From Micromonospora arborensis (GTDB taxonomy: Bacteria; Actinomycetota; Actinomycetes; Mycobacteriales; Micromonosporaceae): a stretch of 64,000 nt of DNA. The stretch lies in contig NZ_PYBV01000012.1 in NCBI RefSeq assembly GCF_003205615.1, positions 33,810-97,809 on the forward strand, written 5' to 3'. This document shows, in pieces, positions 45,704 through 55,121 of this stretch. Numbering within the stretch: position 1 is the first letter of the stretch; every line of letters begins with the position of its first letter. The notes under the pieces were generated by a model that ran no database searches, was not told the DNA's origin, and saw nothing but the letters and a program-made list of their open reading frames with translations. A program made the position numbers and the translations under genes.

Positions 45704-46387
45704 ATGACGACGGGACAGCACCGGGCGGCACAGCCGGAGACCGGCCCGCAGGACGAGGAGCGGCTGCCGACGATCGCCGAGCAGATGGCCGACCAGCTCG
45801 GCGGCTGGCGGGGGCTTGTCGAGTCCAGCATCCCGGTGGTGGTCTTCGTCGTCGCCAACATCATCGGTGAGCTGCGGCCGGCGGTGATCGCCTCGGTAGC
45901 CGTCGCGCTGCTGATCGCCGGGCTGCGGTTGGCCCAGCGCCGGCCGATCCGGCACGCCGTCAACGGGCTGTTCGGCGTCGCCATCGGCGCGGCCATGGCC
46001 TGGCGCAGCGGTGAAGAGCGTGATTTCTACCTCCCCGGCATCCTCTACGGCATCGGGTACGGCGTCGCCCTGTTGATCTCGGCGGCCATCCGGCAACCGC
46101 TGGTGGGCTGGATCTGGTCGGTGCTGGTCGCCAAGGGCCGCTCGGAATGGCGGAACGACCCGAAGCTGGTGCGGACGTTCACCCAGCTGACCGTGCTCTG
46201 GGGTGTGGTCTGGATGGCGAAGGTGGGCGTGCAGGCCGGGCTCTACCTGGCCCATCAGGACACCGCGCTGGGCGTCGCCCGGCTGGTGCTGGGCTTCCCG
46301 CCGTACGCGCTGCTGCTGCTGATCACCGTCTGGACGGTGCGCCGGGTGACCCGGGAGCCACAGCCGGCCCCGCTGCCCGGCGCCTGA
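45704..46387 (+). CDS. DUF3159 membrane protein
   Basis: The 227-residue protein has about five to six membrane helices, beginning VVFVVANIIGELRPAVIASV. DUF3159 proteins are mostly unstudied. ATG 45704 has GGAAGGCC upstream. It follows the OB-fold gene by 25 bases and converges on the TrkA gene. Confidence 0.85.
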   Translation: MTTGQHRAAQPETGPQDEERLPTIAEQMADQLGGWRGLVESSIPVVVFVVANIIGELRPAVIASVAVALLIAGLRLAQRRPIRHAVNGLFGVAIGAAMAWRSGEERDFYLPGILYGIGYGVALLISAAIRQPLVGWIWSVLVAKGRSEWRNDPKLVRTFTQLTVLWGVVWMAKVGVQAGLYLAHQDTALGVARLVLGFPPYALLLLITVWTVRRVTREPQPAPLPGA

Positions 46388-46429
46388 GCGGGGCCGGCGA
46401 CCACTACCGCCCCACTCGCGCCCGCCGGC

Positions 46430-47119
46430 TCAGCGTGAGCCGCGGGTCCGTTCGACGCTGTCCGGCCCCAGGATCACCGCGCGGACCTCGTCCTCCACCT
46501 CGGCGGTGCAGACGAAGATCAACTCGTCGCCGGCCTCGATCGGGTCGTCCGGGCTCGGCACCAGGACGCGCTTGCCGCGCAGGATCGCCACCAGTGCGGC
46601 GTCGCGGGGCAGCGGCACAGCGTGGATCGGCTGACCGACGTAGGGTGCGGTCGGCGGCAGGGTGATCTCGACCAGGTTCGCCTCGCCCTGCCGGAAGGTC
46701 ATCAGTCGGACCAGGTCGCCGACGGTGACCGCCTCCTCGACCAGTGCGGCCATCACCCGCGGCTTGCTCACCGCGACGTCCACGCCCCACTGCTCGGTGA
46801 ACAGCCACTCGTTCTCGGCCCGGTTGACCCGGGCGACCACGCGGGGCACCGCGAACTCGGTCTTGGCCAACAGCGACAGCACCAGGTTGGTCTTGTCGTC
46901 GCCGGTCGCCGCGACCACCACGTCGCACCCGGCGACGTTGGCCTCCTCCAAGCTGGTCAGCTCGCACGCGTCAGCCAGCACCCACTCGGCGGCCGGCACC
47001 CGGTCGGGGCGCAGCATCTTGGGTTGGCGCTCGATCAGCATCACCTGGTGGCCGTTGTCGATCAACTCCTGGGCGATCGAGCGGCCCACGTTGCCCGCAC
47101 CCGCGATGGCGACCCGCAT
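46430..47119 (-). CDS. trkA: TrkA-type potassium-channel regulator (RCK/KTN)
   Basis: The 229-residue protein has the Rossmann RCK_N domain (RVAIAGAGNVGRSIAQELI, LADACELTSLEEANVAGCDVVVAATG) and an RCK_C domain (GQPIHAVPLPRDAALVAILR). It follows a second TrkA-like protein by 3 bases on the same strand. It would bind nucleotide or c-di-AMP-like ligands and gate a K+ transporter, plausibly the adjacent KimA-like permease or the TRIC channel at 34.5 kb. Confidence 0.9.
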   Translation of the reverse strand: MRVAIAGAGNVGRSIAQELIDNGHQVMLIERQPKMLRPDRVPAAEWVLADACELTSLEEANVAGCDVVVAATGDDKTNLVLSLLAKTEFAVPRVVARVNRAENEWLFTEQWGVDVAVSKPRVMAALVEEAVTVGDLVRLMTFRQGEANLVEITLPPTAPYVGQPIHAVPLPRDAALVAILRGKRVLVPSPDDPIEAGDELIFVCTAEVEDEVRAVILGPDSVERTRGSR

Positions 47120-47122
47120 GGC

Positions 47123-47788
47123 TCAGTGCCCCCCTTCCGGCGGCGTTGCCGCCACCGACGTGACCGTCGCCACGATGTCATCGCTGACCAGCATGAACAC
47201 CTGGTCACCCTCCTGCAGGACGGTGGAGCCGGTGGGGAGCGTGCCGATGCCGAAGCGGATCAGATAGGCCACGCGTGCTCCGGCGGCCTCCTCCAGCGTC
47301 CGGAGCGACCGGCCGATCCAGTCCTTGTGCACCGGCACCTCGACGATCGACACGGTGCTCGTGGGATCGCGGAAGATCTCCACGTTGCCCTCCGGCACCA
47401 GATGCCGCAGCATCCGGTCGGCCGTCCAGCGCACGGTCGCCACGGTGGGGATGCCCAGCCGCTCGTAGACCTGCGCCCGGCGCTGGTCGTAGATGCGGGC
47501 AGCGACCCGGGACACGCCGAACGTCTCGCGCGCCAGCCGGGCCGAGATGATGTTGGAGTTGTCGCCGCTGGAGACCGCCGCGAAGGCGTCCGCGCGCTCG
47601 ATGCCGGCCTGACGCAGCACCTCGCCGTCGAAGCCGGCCCCGGTCACCGTGATCCCGGCGAAGTCGGGGCCGAGCCGGCGGAAGGCGTCGGCGTCCTGGT
47701 CGATCACCGCCACCGAGTGCCCCCGGGATTCCAGGCTGTGGGCGAGGGTCGACCCGACCCGGCCACACCCCATGATCACGACGTGCAC
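47123..47788 (-). CDS. TrkA-type RCK protein, second copy
   Basis: The 221-residue protein has the same two domains (HVVIMGCGRVGSTLAHSLES, VTGAGFDGEVLRQAGIERAD; RSLRTLEEAAGARVAYLIRF). GTG 47788 follows GGGAGGGAC. It lies first in a two-gene operon with the other TrkA and diverges from the KimA-like permease, as in the actinomycete CeoB/CeoC arrangement. The two RCK proteins likely heterodimerise. Confidence 0.9.
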   Translation of the reverse strand: MHVVIMGCGRVGSTLAHSLESRGHSVAVIDQDADAFRRLGPDFAGITVTGAGFDGEVLRQAGIERADAFAAVSSGDNSNIISARLARETFGVSRVAARIYDQRRAQVYERLGIPTVATVRWTADRMLRHLVPEGNVEIFRDPTSTVSIVEVPVHKDWIGRSLRTLEEAAGARVAYLIRFGIGTLPTGSTVLQEGDQVFMLVSDDIVATVTSVAATPPEGGH

Positions 47789-47937
47789 GCTGTCCCTCCC
47801 AAGGTGCGTACCGCTCCCGCTGCGGTGACCTGCTGAGTGCGAGCCTGCCACGTCCCGATGCGAGGCGGGGACCGACCGTACCCCGTCGTGCCGAGCAGCC
47901 ACGCTCGCCCACCCCCGTGCTCCCGCCGCGGTGGTCG

Positions 47938-47943
47938 TACTCT
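47938..47943 (+). promoter_or_regulatory. TACTCT -10 box, leaderless KimA-like gene start
   Basis: TACTCT ends 8 bases before GTG 47952 and supports that start over GTG 47931. Confidence 0.45.
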
Positions 47944-47951
47944 TGGCGTTC

Positions 47952-50033
47952 GTGGCCAGTCCCACCTCGCTGCTGAAGCGGCTGCTCCTCGGTCGACCGT
48001 TCCGGTCCGACCGACTGCAGCACACCCTGCTCCCGAAGCGCATCGCGCTGCCCGTGTTCGCCTCCGACGCGCTGTCCAGCGTCGCGTACGCGCCCGACGA
48101 GATCCTGCTGACCCTCTCCATCGCCGGTGCGTCGGCGTTCCTGTTCTCCCCGTGGATCGCGCTGGCCGTGGTCGTGGTGATGCTCACCGTGGTGGCGAGC
48201 TACCGGCAGAACGTGCACGCCTACCCCTCCGGTGGTGGCGACTACGAGGTGGCCACGGTCAACCTGGGTCCGAAGTTCGGAGTCGGGGTGGCCAGCGCGC
48301 TGTTGGTCGACTACGTGCTCACGGTGGCGGTGTCGGTCTCCTCCGGGGTGGCCAACCTCGGGTCGGTGGTGCCGTTCGTGGCCACCCACAAGGTCCTGAT
48401 CGCGGTGAGCGCGGTGGCGTTGCTGACCGCGGTCAACCTGCGCGGGCTCCGCGAGTCGGGCACGGCGTTCGCCATCCCCACCTACGGCTTCGTGATCGTG
48501 ATGCTCGGGATGCTGCTCACCGGGCTGTTCCGGGTCTTCGTGCTGGGCGACGAACTTCGCGCGCCGAGCGCCGACCTGGTGATCCAGGCCGAGCACAGCG
48601 TGACGGGTTTCGCGCTGGTCTTCCTGCTGCTGCGGACGTTCAGCTCGGGCGCCGCCGCGCTCACCGGCGTGGAGGCGATCTCCAACGGGGTGCCGGCGTT
48701 CAAGGCGCCGAAGAGCCGCAACGCCGCCACCACCCTGCTGCTGCTCGGCACCATCTCGGTGAGCATGCTGGTCGGGATCATCTGGCTGGCCCGGCTGACC
48801 CACCTGCAGTTCGTCGAGGACCCGGCCCTCCAGATCGTGTCCGGCCCCGACGGGTACGTGCAGAAGACCGTCACCACCCAGCTCGGCGAGACGGTCTTCG
48901 GGTCCGGGTCGATCCTGCTCTACGTGCTGGCCGGGGTGACCGCCCTGATCCTGTTCCTGGCTGCGAACACCGCGTTCAACGGTTTCCCGGTGCTCGGCTC
49001 GATCCTCGCCCAGGACCGCTACCTGCCCCGCCAGTTCCACACCCGGGGCGATCGGCTGGCCTTCTCCAACGGCATCACCTTCCTGGCCCTGTTCGCGATC
49101 GTGCTGATCGTCGGCTTCCAGGCCGAGGTGACGAAGCTGATCCAGCTCTACATCGTCGGGGTGTTCGTCTCGTTCACCGTCTCCCAGGCCGGCATGATCC
49201 GGCACTGGAACCGGCTCCTGCGCACCGAGCGGGACCCGGAGGCGCGTCGCCGGATGTACCGCTCCCGGGCCATCAACACGTTCGGCATGGGGCTGACCGG
49301 CACCGTGTTGGTGATCGTCCTGATCACCAAGTTCCTACTCGGCGCCTGGATCGCGATCGCCGCGATGGCGGTGATCTACGTGCTGATGCTGGCCATCCGC
49401 CGGCACTACGACCGGATCGCCGTCGAGCTGACCCCGCCGGACGAGGGCCGGGCCGTACTGCCCGCCCGCAACCACGCGATCGTGCTGGTCAGCAAGGTGC
49501 ACCAGCCGACGTTGCGGGCCATCGCCTATGCCCGGGCCACCCGGCCGGACACGCTGACCGCCGTGACCGTCAACGTGGACGACAAGGACACCCGGGACCT
49601 GCAGGCCGACTGGGAACGGCGGGAGATGGCGATTCCGCTCACCGTCATCGACTCGCCGTACCGGGAGATCACCCGGCCGATCCTGGACTTCGTCGCCTCC
49701 GTCCGGCGCAAGTCACCCCGGGACGTGGTCACCGTCTTCATCCCGGAGTACGTCGTCGGCCGCTGGTGGGAGAACCTGCTGCACAACCAGAGCGCCCTGC
49801 GCCTCAAGGGCCGGTTGCTCTTCGAACCGGGGGTGATGGTGGTCAGCGTGCCGTGGCAGCTCGCGTCGACAGCGAGCAAGAACCTGGACCGGCTGGACGC
49901 CGCGCTGTCCCGGACCCCGGCGCGTGGGCCGCGGGGCGGCGGCCTGCCGCCGACCGATCCGCCGGTGGCCACCGCGGCGGCCCCCGAGAGCCGTCCGATC
50001 GACGGCGGCCCGGCCGGGACCGGCCGTGACTGA
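47952..50033 (+). CDS. KimA-like APC-superfamily potassium/proton symporter
   Basis: The 693-residue protein has about 12 membrane helices and a cytoplasmic tail of about 180 residues. PVFASDALSSVAYAPDEILL is the signature of the KimA (YdaO) group, and YPSGGGDYEVATVNLG and FLLLRTFSSGAAALTGVEAI are conserved. KimA proteins take up K+ with H+. Two TrkA-type regulators are divergent, which supports a K+ role. An amino-acid permease role is the alternative. The gene ends 8 bases into the RNA methyltransferase gene. Confidence 0.8.
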   Translation: MASPTSLLKRLLLGRPFRSDRLQHTLLPKRIALPVFASDALSSVAYAPDEILLTLSIAGASAFLFSPWIALAVVVVMLTVVASYRQNVHAYPSGGGDYEVATVNLGPKFGVGVASALLVDYVLTVAVSVSSGVANLGSVVPFVATHKVLIAVSAVALLTAVNLRGLRESGTAFAIPTYGFVIVMLGMLLTGLFRVFVLGDELRAPSADLVIQAEHSVTGFALVFLLLRTFSSGAAALTGVEAISNGVPAFKAPKSRNAATTLLLLGTISVSMLVGIIWLARLTHLQFVEDPALQIVSGPDGYVQKTVTTQLGETVFGSGSILLYVLAGVTALILFLAANTAFNGFPVLGSILAQDRYLPRQFHTRGDRLAFSNGITFLALFAIVLIVGFQAEVTKLIQLYIVGVFVSFTVSQAGMIRHWNRLLRTERDPEARRRMYRSRAINTFGMGLTGTVLVIVLITKFLLGAWIAIAAMAVIYVLMLAIRRHYDRIAVELTPPDEGRAVLPARNHAIVLVSKVHQPTLRAIAYARATRPDTLTAVTVNVDDKDTRDLQADWERREMAIPLTVIDSPYREITRPILDFVASVRRKSPRDVVTVFIPEYVVGRWWENLLHNQSALRLKGRLLFEPGVMVVSVPWQLASTASKNLDRLDAALSRTPARGPRGGGLPPTDPPVATAAAPESRPIDGGPAGTGRD

Positions 50034-51306
50034 GCCGGGCGCGCGGCGGGCCGCGACATCGGCGCCGTCGGCGCCCGAGCGTGGCCTGGCCGAGGCGGAA
50101 CGCGTCGAGCTGACCGTCGACGCGGTCGCCCCCGGCGGGCACTGCGTGGCACGGGTCGACGGGCAGGTCGTCTTCGTCCGGCACGCCCTGCCCGGTGAGC
50201 GGGTCATCGCCGAGGTCACCGAGGTGCACCGGGGGTTCGTCCGGGCCGACGCGGTGACCGTGCTGGAACCCTCACCGGACCGGGTCGAGCCACCCTGCCC
50301 GTACGCGAAGCCGGGTGCCTGCGGTGGCTGCGACCTGCAGCACGTCGCCCCGGAAGCGCAACTGGCCTGGAAGACCGCCGTGGTGCGCGAACAGTTGGTC
50401 CGCCTCGGCGGGCTGACCGACGTCGAGCTGGACCGGCTCGGCGTCCGGGTGGAGGCGCTGCCCGGCGGGCTGCTGGGCTGGCGTTCCCGGGTCCGCTACG
50501 CCGTGGACGCCGCGGACCGGGCCGGCCTGCTCAAGCACCGCTCGCACGAGGTGGTGCCGATCGACCGCTGCCGGATCGCCCACCCGGCCATCCAGCAACT
50601 GCCGGTGCTCACCCCCACCGGGACGAGCTGGCCGGCCGCCGAAGCGGTGGAGACCGTCGCCAGCACCGGTGGGGACGTGACCGTCACGGAGGTCCGCGAC
50701 GGGGTGCCCACCCCGGTGAGCGGCCCGACCGAGGTCCGCGAGGTGGCCGCCGCACGGGACTGGACGCTGCCCGCGTCCGCGTTCTGGCAGGTGCACCCGG
50801 CCGCGGCGGACACCCTGTCCACGGCGGTGCTGGAGCTGCTGGACCCGCAGCCGGGCGAGATCGCCTGGGACCTCTACGGTGGCGCCGGGCTGTTCGCCGC
50901 CGGGTTGGCCGCCCGGGTCGGTGCGGCCGGCCGGGTGACCCTGGTGGAGGCCGCCGCGCAGGGCGTCGCCGCCGCCCGGGAGAACCTTGCCGACCTGCCC
51001 ACTGTCGAGGTGGTGTCGGCCCGCGTGGAGACCGCCCTGGCCCGCCGACGGATCACCGGCCCGGTCGACGTGGTGGTGCTCGACCCGCCCCGCTCCGGCG
51101 CGGGTGCCCCAGTGGTCCGCGCGCTGGTCGCCGCCGGCCCGCGGGCGGTCGCCTACGTGGCCTGCGACCCGGCGGCCTTCGCCCGGGACGTACGCACCTT
51201 CACCGACCTCGGTTGGCGGTTGGCGGCGCTGCGGGGCTTCGACATGTTCCCGATGACGCAGCACGTCGAGCAGGTCGGGCTGCTGCTGCCCCCGCTCGGG
51301 CGTTAG
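50026..51306 (+). CDS. Class I SAM-dependent RNA uracil-5 methyltransferase (RumA/TrmA-like) with TRAM domain
   Basis: The 426-residue protein has a TRAM domain (about 20-80), the Cys cluster CPYAKPGACGGCDLQH resembling the RumA iron-sulfur ligands, a SAM fold (WDLYGGAGLFAAGLAARVG), DPPRSGAG (motif IV) and the catalytic Cys in YVACDPAAFARD. It methylates uracil C5 in 23S rRNA or tRNA; the position cannot be told. GTG 50026 overlaps the permease by 8 bases. The 250 bases after it before dxs hold no gene. Confidence 0.9.
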   Translation: MTEPGARRAATSAPSAPERGLAEAERVELTVDAVAPGGHCVARVDGQVVFVRHALPGERVIAEVTEVHRGFVRADAVTVLEPSPDRVEPPCPYAKPGACGGCDLQHVAPEAQLAWKTAVVREQLVRLGGLTDVELDRLGVRVEALPGGLLGWRSRVRYAVDAADRAGLLKHRSHEVVPIDRCRIAHPAIQQLPVLTPTGTSWPAAEAVETVASTGGDVTVTEVRDGVPTPVSGPTEVREVAAARDWTLPASAFWQVHPAAADTLSTAVLELLDPQPGEIAWDLYGGAGLFAAGLAARVGAAGRVTLVEAAAQGVAAARENLADLPTVEVVSARVETALARRRITGPVDVVVLDPPRSGAGAPVVRALVAAGPRAVAYVACDPAAFARDVRTFTDLGWRLAALRGFDMFPMTQHVEQVGLLLPPLGR

Positions 51307-51542
51307 CAGGGGGTTTTCGTTCCACGCCGGTGTGCTGTGCGCAACCCCACCCCGCCCGGCCGGCGTACCCCGATGTCGTGGCCGACCCGCCGCGCCGGCT
51401 GCGGATCCGGGCCTGACCAGGCGCGGCGGAGGCCGCCCTGACGCCGGCCCTGCGAACGCCTGATCGGGTGCCCAGCCGCCCGACCCGGCCCCAGCTCCGC
51501 CGCCCGGGGCTCGGGCCGGGCTGCGGAGTGCCGCACGGCCGA

Positions 51543-51548
51543 TAGACT
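51543..51548 (+). promoter_or_regulatory. TAGACT -10 box, leaderless dxs start
   Basis: TAGACT ends 8 bases before ATG 51557. Confidence 0.5.
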
Positions 51549-51556
51549 CTGCGGTC

Positions 51557-53506
51557 ATGAGTGTTGAAGAGGACACGGCCAACCACGGCCGGCTGCTGGG
51601 GACGGTACGCGGTCCGCAGGACGTCAAGCGGATGTCCGGCGAGGAACTGGACGTCCTTGCCGCCGAGATCCGGGACTTCCTGATCACCAAGGTCTCCCGC
51701 ACCGGCGGGCACGTCGGACCCAACCTCGGTGTGGTCGAGCTGACGCTGGCCATGCACCGCGTCTTCGACTCCCCCCGGGACCGGCTCCTGTTCGACACCG
51801 GCCACCAGGCGTACGTGCACAAGATCCTCACCGGGCGTCAGGCCGGCTTCGACAAGCTCCGCCAGCGCGGTGGCCTCTCCGGCTACCCCAGCCAGGCGGA
51901 GAGCGAGCACGACCTCATCGAGAACTCGCACGCCTCCACCGCGCTGTCCTACGCCGACGGGCTCGCCAAGGCGTACGCCCTCCGGGGCGAGGCACGCAGC
52001 GTCGTCGCCGTGGTCGGTGACGGCGCGCTGACCGGCGGCATGTGCTGGGAGGCGCTGAACAACATCGCCACCGCCGGCAACTCCCTCGTGATCGTGGTCA
52101 ACGACAACGGCCGGTCCTACTCGCCGACCATCGGCGGGCTGGCCGACCACCTCTCCTCGCTGCGGCTCAACCCCGGCTACGAGAAGGTCCTCGACACGGT
52201 CAAGGACGCCCTCGGCTCCACGCCGCTGGTCGGCAAGCCGATGTACGAGGTGCTGCACGCGGTCAAGAAGGGCATCAAGGACGCGGTCGCCCCGCAGGCC
52301 ATGTTCGAGGACCTCGGCATCAAGTACGTGGGCCCGGTGGACGGGCACGACGTGGCGGCGGTCGAGGCGGCGCTGCGCGCGGCGAAGAACTTCGGCGGCC
52401 CGGTCATCGTGCACGCGGTCACTCGCAAGGGCTACGGCTACCGCCCCGCCGAGGAGGACGAGGCCGACTGCCTGCACGGCCCCGGCAGCGCCTTCGACGT
52501 GGAGACCGGCGCGCTGCTGGCCGCCCCGTCGGTGAAGTGGACGCACGTCTTCGCCGACGAGCTGCTGGCCATCGCCGACGAGCGCCCGGACGTGGTGGGC
52601 ATCACCGCCGCGATGGCCGAGCCGACCGGCATCGCGAAGCTGGCCCGCAAGTACCCCGAGCGGGTGTACGACGTCGGCATCGCCGAGCAGCACGCGGCCA
52701 CCTCGGCGGCCGGGCTGGCGCTCGGCGGCCTGCACCCGGTGGTCGCGGTCTACGCCACCTTCCTCAACCGCGCCTTCGACCAGGTCCTGCTGGACGTGGC
52801 GATGCACAAGCTGCCGGTGACCTTCGTGCTGGACCGGGCGGGCATCACCGGCCCGGATGGTCCCAGCCACTACGGCATCTGGGACATGTCGGTCTTCGGG
52901 GTAGTGCCCGGCCTGCGGATCGCCGCCCCCCGCGACGCCGCCACGCTGCGGGAGGAGCTGCGCGAGGCGGTGGCCGTCGACAACGGCCCCACCGTGGTGC
53001 GCTTCCCGACCGGCGCGGTCGCCGCGGACCTGCCGGCGCTGCGCCGGGTCGGCCCGGTCGACGTGTTGGCCGAGTCGGCCCGTACCGACGTGCTGCTCGT
53101 TGCCGTCGGCTCCTTCGGCCAGCTGGGCATGGAGGTGGCCGCCCGGGTCGCCGAGCAGGGCTACGGGGTCACCGTGGTCGACCCCCGTTGGGTGCGTCCG
53201 GTCCCGGCGGAGCTGGTCGAGCTGGCCGCACAGCACCGGCTCGTGGTCAGCGTCGAGGACGGCGTCCGGGTCGGCGGGGTGGGCGACGCGCTCGGCCAGG
53301 CGATGCGCGACGCCGACGTTCGCGTGCCGCTCAAGGACCTCGGCGTACCCGCCGACTGGCACCCGCACGGCACCCGCGCGCAGATCCTCGCCGACCTCGG
53401 CCTGACCGCCCAGGATGTGGCCCGCAACGTCACCGGCTGGATCTCCGGCCTCGACGCCACCCCGGACCGACTGACCCCCGCCAGCAAGGCCTCCGCGCAA
53501 AACTGA
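51557..53506 (+). CDS. dxs: 1-deoxy-D-xylulose-5-phosphate synthase
   Basis: DXS condenses pyruvate and glyceraldehyde 3-phosphate in the first step of the MEP isoprenoid pathway, using thiamine diphosphate. The 649-residue length is normal. Landmarks: [15 protein letters not shown], the TPP motif [32 protein letters not shown], the [25 protein letters not shown] transketolase core and [10 protein letters not shown]. The start is leaderless (TAGACT upstream). It is followed by a hairpin and a longer palindrome. Confidence 0.97.
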   Translation: MSVEEDTANHGRLLGTVRGPQDVKRMSGEELDVLAAEIRDFLITKVSRTGGHVGPNLGVVELTLAMHRVFDSPRDRLLFDTGHQAYVHKILTGRQAGFDKLRQRGGLSGYPSQAESEHDLIENSHASTALSYADGLAKAYALRGEARSVVAVVGDGALTGGMCWEALNNIATAGNSLVIVVNDNGRSYSPTIGGLADHLSSLRLNPGYEKVLDTVKDALGSTPLVGKPMYEVLHAVKKGIKDAVAPQAMFEDLGIKYVGPVDGHDVAAVEAALRAAKNFGGPVIVHAVTRKGYGYRPAEEDEADCLHGPGSAFDVETGALLAAPSVKWTHVFADELLAIADERPDVVGITAAMAEPTGIAKLARKYPERVYDVGIAEQHAATSAAGLALGGLHPVVAVYATFLNRAFDQVLLDVAMHKLPVTFVLDRAGITGPDGPSHYGIWDMSVFGVVPGLRIAAPRDAATLREELREAVAVDNGPTVVRFPTGAVAADLPALRRVGPVDVLAESARTDVLLVAVGSFGQLGMEVAARVAEQGYGVTVVDPRWVRPVPAELVELAAQHRLVVSVEDGVRVGGVGDALGQAMRDADVRVPLKDLGVPADWHPHGTRAQILADLGLTAQDVARNVTGWISGLDATPDRLTPASKASAQN

Positions 53507-53519
53507 CCGACGGCACGAC

Positions 53520-53555
53520 GACGGCGGGCGACCCCTCCCGGGGCCGCCCGCCGTC
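53520..53555 (+). terminator. Hairpin terminator after dxs
   Basis: GACGGCGGGCG (53520-53530) pairs perfectly with CGCCCGCCGTC (53545-53555). Confidence 0.75.
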
Positions 53556-53643
53556 GCACGTCTGACCGCGCCCACCCGCGCCCCTCGTGCCCTCTGTTGC
53601 GGGACTCGCGCGCTCGGCGGCGGGGTCCGCGCTCTCTGCTGCG

Positions 53644-53714
53644 GCGATCTTGCACTTTCTGTTGGCGCTAGGCGCGCTTTACCACTTTTGTCACGACAGA
53701 AAGTGCAAGATCGC
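53644..53714. repeat. Perfect 19-bp palindrome between dxs and lipoprotein
   Basis: GCGATCTTGCACTTTCTGT (53644-53662) is the exact complement of 53696-53714; the loop is 33 bases. The arm motif also occurs inside the MITE at 37727-37745 (18/19). Confidence 0.8.
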
Positions 53715-53715
53715 A

Positions 53716-53772
53716 GGGGTGGGTGGGGCGGGGCGGGGAGGGGAGGGGAGGGGCGGGGTGGGGAGGGTGGGG
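53716..53772. other. G-run tract
   Basis: About 57 bases of repeated GGGG runs directly before the convergent lipoprotein stop (TAA on the minus strand). On the lipoprotein transcript it reads C-rich, as a Rho-loading site; on the + strand it could form G-quadruplexes. The same layout occurs at 27333-27375. Confidence 0.5.
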
Positions 53773-54966
53773 TTAGTTTGGTTTTACTGAGCGGTAGTGG
53801 GTCTTGTCGGAATTTGCGAGGCTGTAGGTCTGGGAGCGGGACGGGCTGGGGACGACCACCAGACCGGGGCGCTCGACCAGTAGGGGCGTTCCCGGCGGGA
53901 CGGACAGGGAACTGTCCCGAGTGGCCCGCCAGCTGAGCACCACCAGTGGCTGGCCGGGCATGGGCAACTGGTACGCCTGCAACGGGGTGGCCCGGTCGGC
54001 GGGCGAGACGACGGGCGTGCCACCGTCGGCCGGTCGATAGACCACCGCCGTCATCGCGCCGGCGTCGGTGTCCCAGCTGAGCTGCTGCAACTCGGCTGCC
54101 GCGCCACCTCCGAGGGCGACCTCGCCGAGCGAGCGAACCGTGAGCTTCGCCATCGGCCAGGACGTCGGCACCGAGCGCGGCGCATCCCGATCGCCGATCC
54201 GGCGCGGAATGCTGCCGAACGGGCCGCGGTCACCAGCCAGCACGCAGGTGTCCAGGCCGGTGAGTGCCCGCCGTCCCGTGCCGGACTCGTCGCGGACCAG
54301 TGGGTAGCGCGGATCGACGGTGCCGGTGCCCAGGTCGAGCAGCCGGTCGGCGGCCCTCCCCCGGGGCAGCGACTCGGTGGCGCGCAAGGTCGCGGTCACA
54401 CCGACAGCCGTGCAGGCCGGCACGTCGACCGGCGCGCTGAGGCCGTCCGCGACGGTCAACGTCCGATCCTGTGGCCCGACCAGGGTCTGCACCCGGGCGG
54501 AGACCAGGTAGCGCCGGCCGCCGGGGGTTTGCACCGGCAGCACGTCGGAGTAGACGAGGTAACCCGGGTCGGTGTACTCGGTTGCGCGGGTCACCGCGTA
54601 CCGGTCGCCGTCGCGGGTGAGTTGCAGCAGCCAGGAGGCGCTCTCGCCGGGCACGTCGGCGGCCACGATCGCCACCGGGGCGCCGTCGACCCGACCGGAG
54701 AAGAGGATGCCGGACGACGGGAGGTGCACGCGGTCATCGGCCGGCGACCGCCAGTCACGGACCGCGTTGGTGACCGCTGCCGTCGTTGAGGTGTCCGCCG
54801 CGAGGTCGCCCCGGGGCGGCCACACGGCCAGCGTGCCATCCAAGCTGTCGTACCCGACCCGCAGGTCCTGTGGCTTCCGGTCGGCTACCGGACCGCACGC
54901 CGTGGTGGCCAGCAGCGCGCTCAGCAGGACGGGAAGCGCCCTGCCGTACCGACGGCCTGGAGTCAC
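53773..54966 (-). CDS. Putative secreted lipoprotein, unknown function
   Basis: The 397-residue protein has a lipoprotein signal (GRALPVLLSALLATTAC) with lipobox Cys24. The mature part has beta-rich text (RYLVSARVQTLVGPQDRTLT, LVVLSWRATRDSSLSVPPG) with no named domain. GTG 54966. It diverges from the first of the three membrane paralogues and may serve the same envelope pathway. Ends in TAA followed by C-rich RNA. Confidence 0.75.
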   Translation of the reverse strand: MTPGRRYGRALPVLLSALLATTACGPVADRKPQDLRVGYDSLDGTLAVWPPRGDLAADTSTTAAVTNAVRDWRSPADDRVHLPSSGILFSGRVDGAPVAIVAADVPGESASWLLQLTRDGDRYAVTRATEYTDPGYLVYSDVLPVQTPGGRRYLVSARVQTLVGPQDRTLTVADGLSAPVDVPACTAVGVTATLRATESLPRGRAADRLLDLGTGTVDPRYPLVRDESGTGRRALTGLDTCVLAGDRGPFGSIPRRIGDRDAPRSVPTSWPMAKLTVRSLGEVALGGGAAAELQQLSWDTDAGAMTAVVYRPADGGTPVVSPADRATPLQAYQLPMPGQPLVVLSWRATRDSSLSVPPGTPLLVERPGLVVVPSPSRSQTYSLANSDKTHYRSVKPN

Positions 54967-55106
54967 CTGGCCCGCCCCCGATCGCCTCGCCGTCGCTGTC
55001 GGAAAGCGCCATAGTACGAGATGTCCGATGCGGGGCCCGCGGTGGCCGTCGCCGCAACGACCACAGTGGACATCACCGGGGTTTTAGTGTGTTTTCGTTG
55101 CTCCGG

Positions 55107-55112
55107 TAGACT
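55107..55112 (+). promoter_or_regulatory. TAGACT -10 box upstream of membrane paralogue 1
   Basis: TAGACT ends 9 bases before GTG 55122, indicating a near-leaderless transcript. Confidence 0.4.
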
Positions 55113-55121
55113 CCGCCGACT

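Noticed and set aside
47789..47951. ydaO/c-di-AMP riboswitch before the KimA-like gene
   Set aside because: No recognisable core motif, and the gene appears leaderless.
53716..53772. CRISPR-like short repeats in the G-run tract
   Set aside because: The units are simple G-runs without spacer structure.
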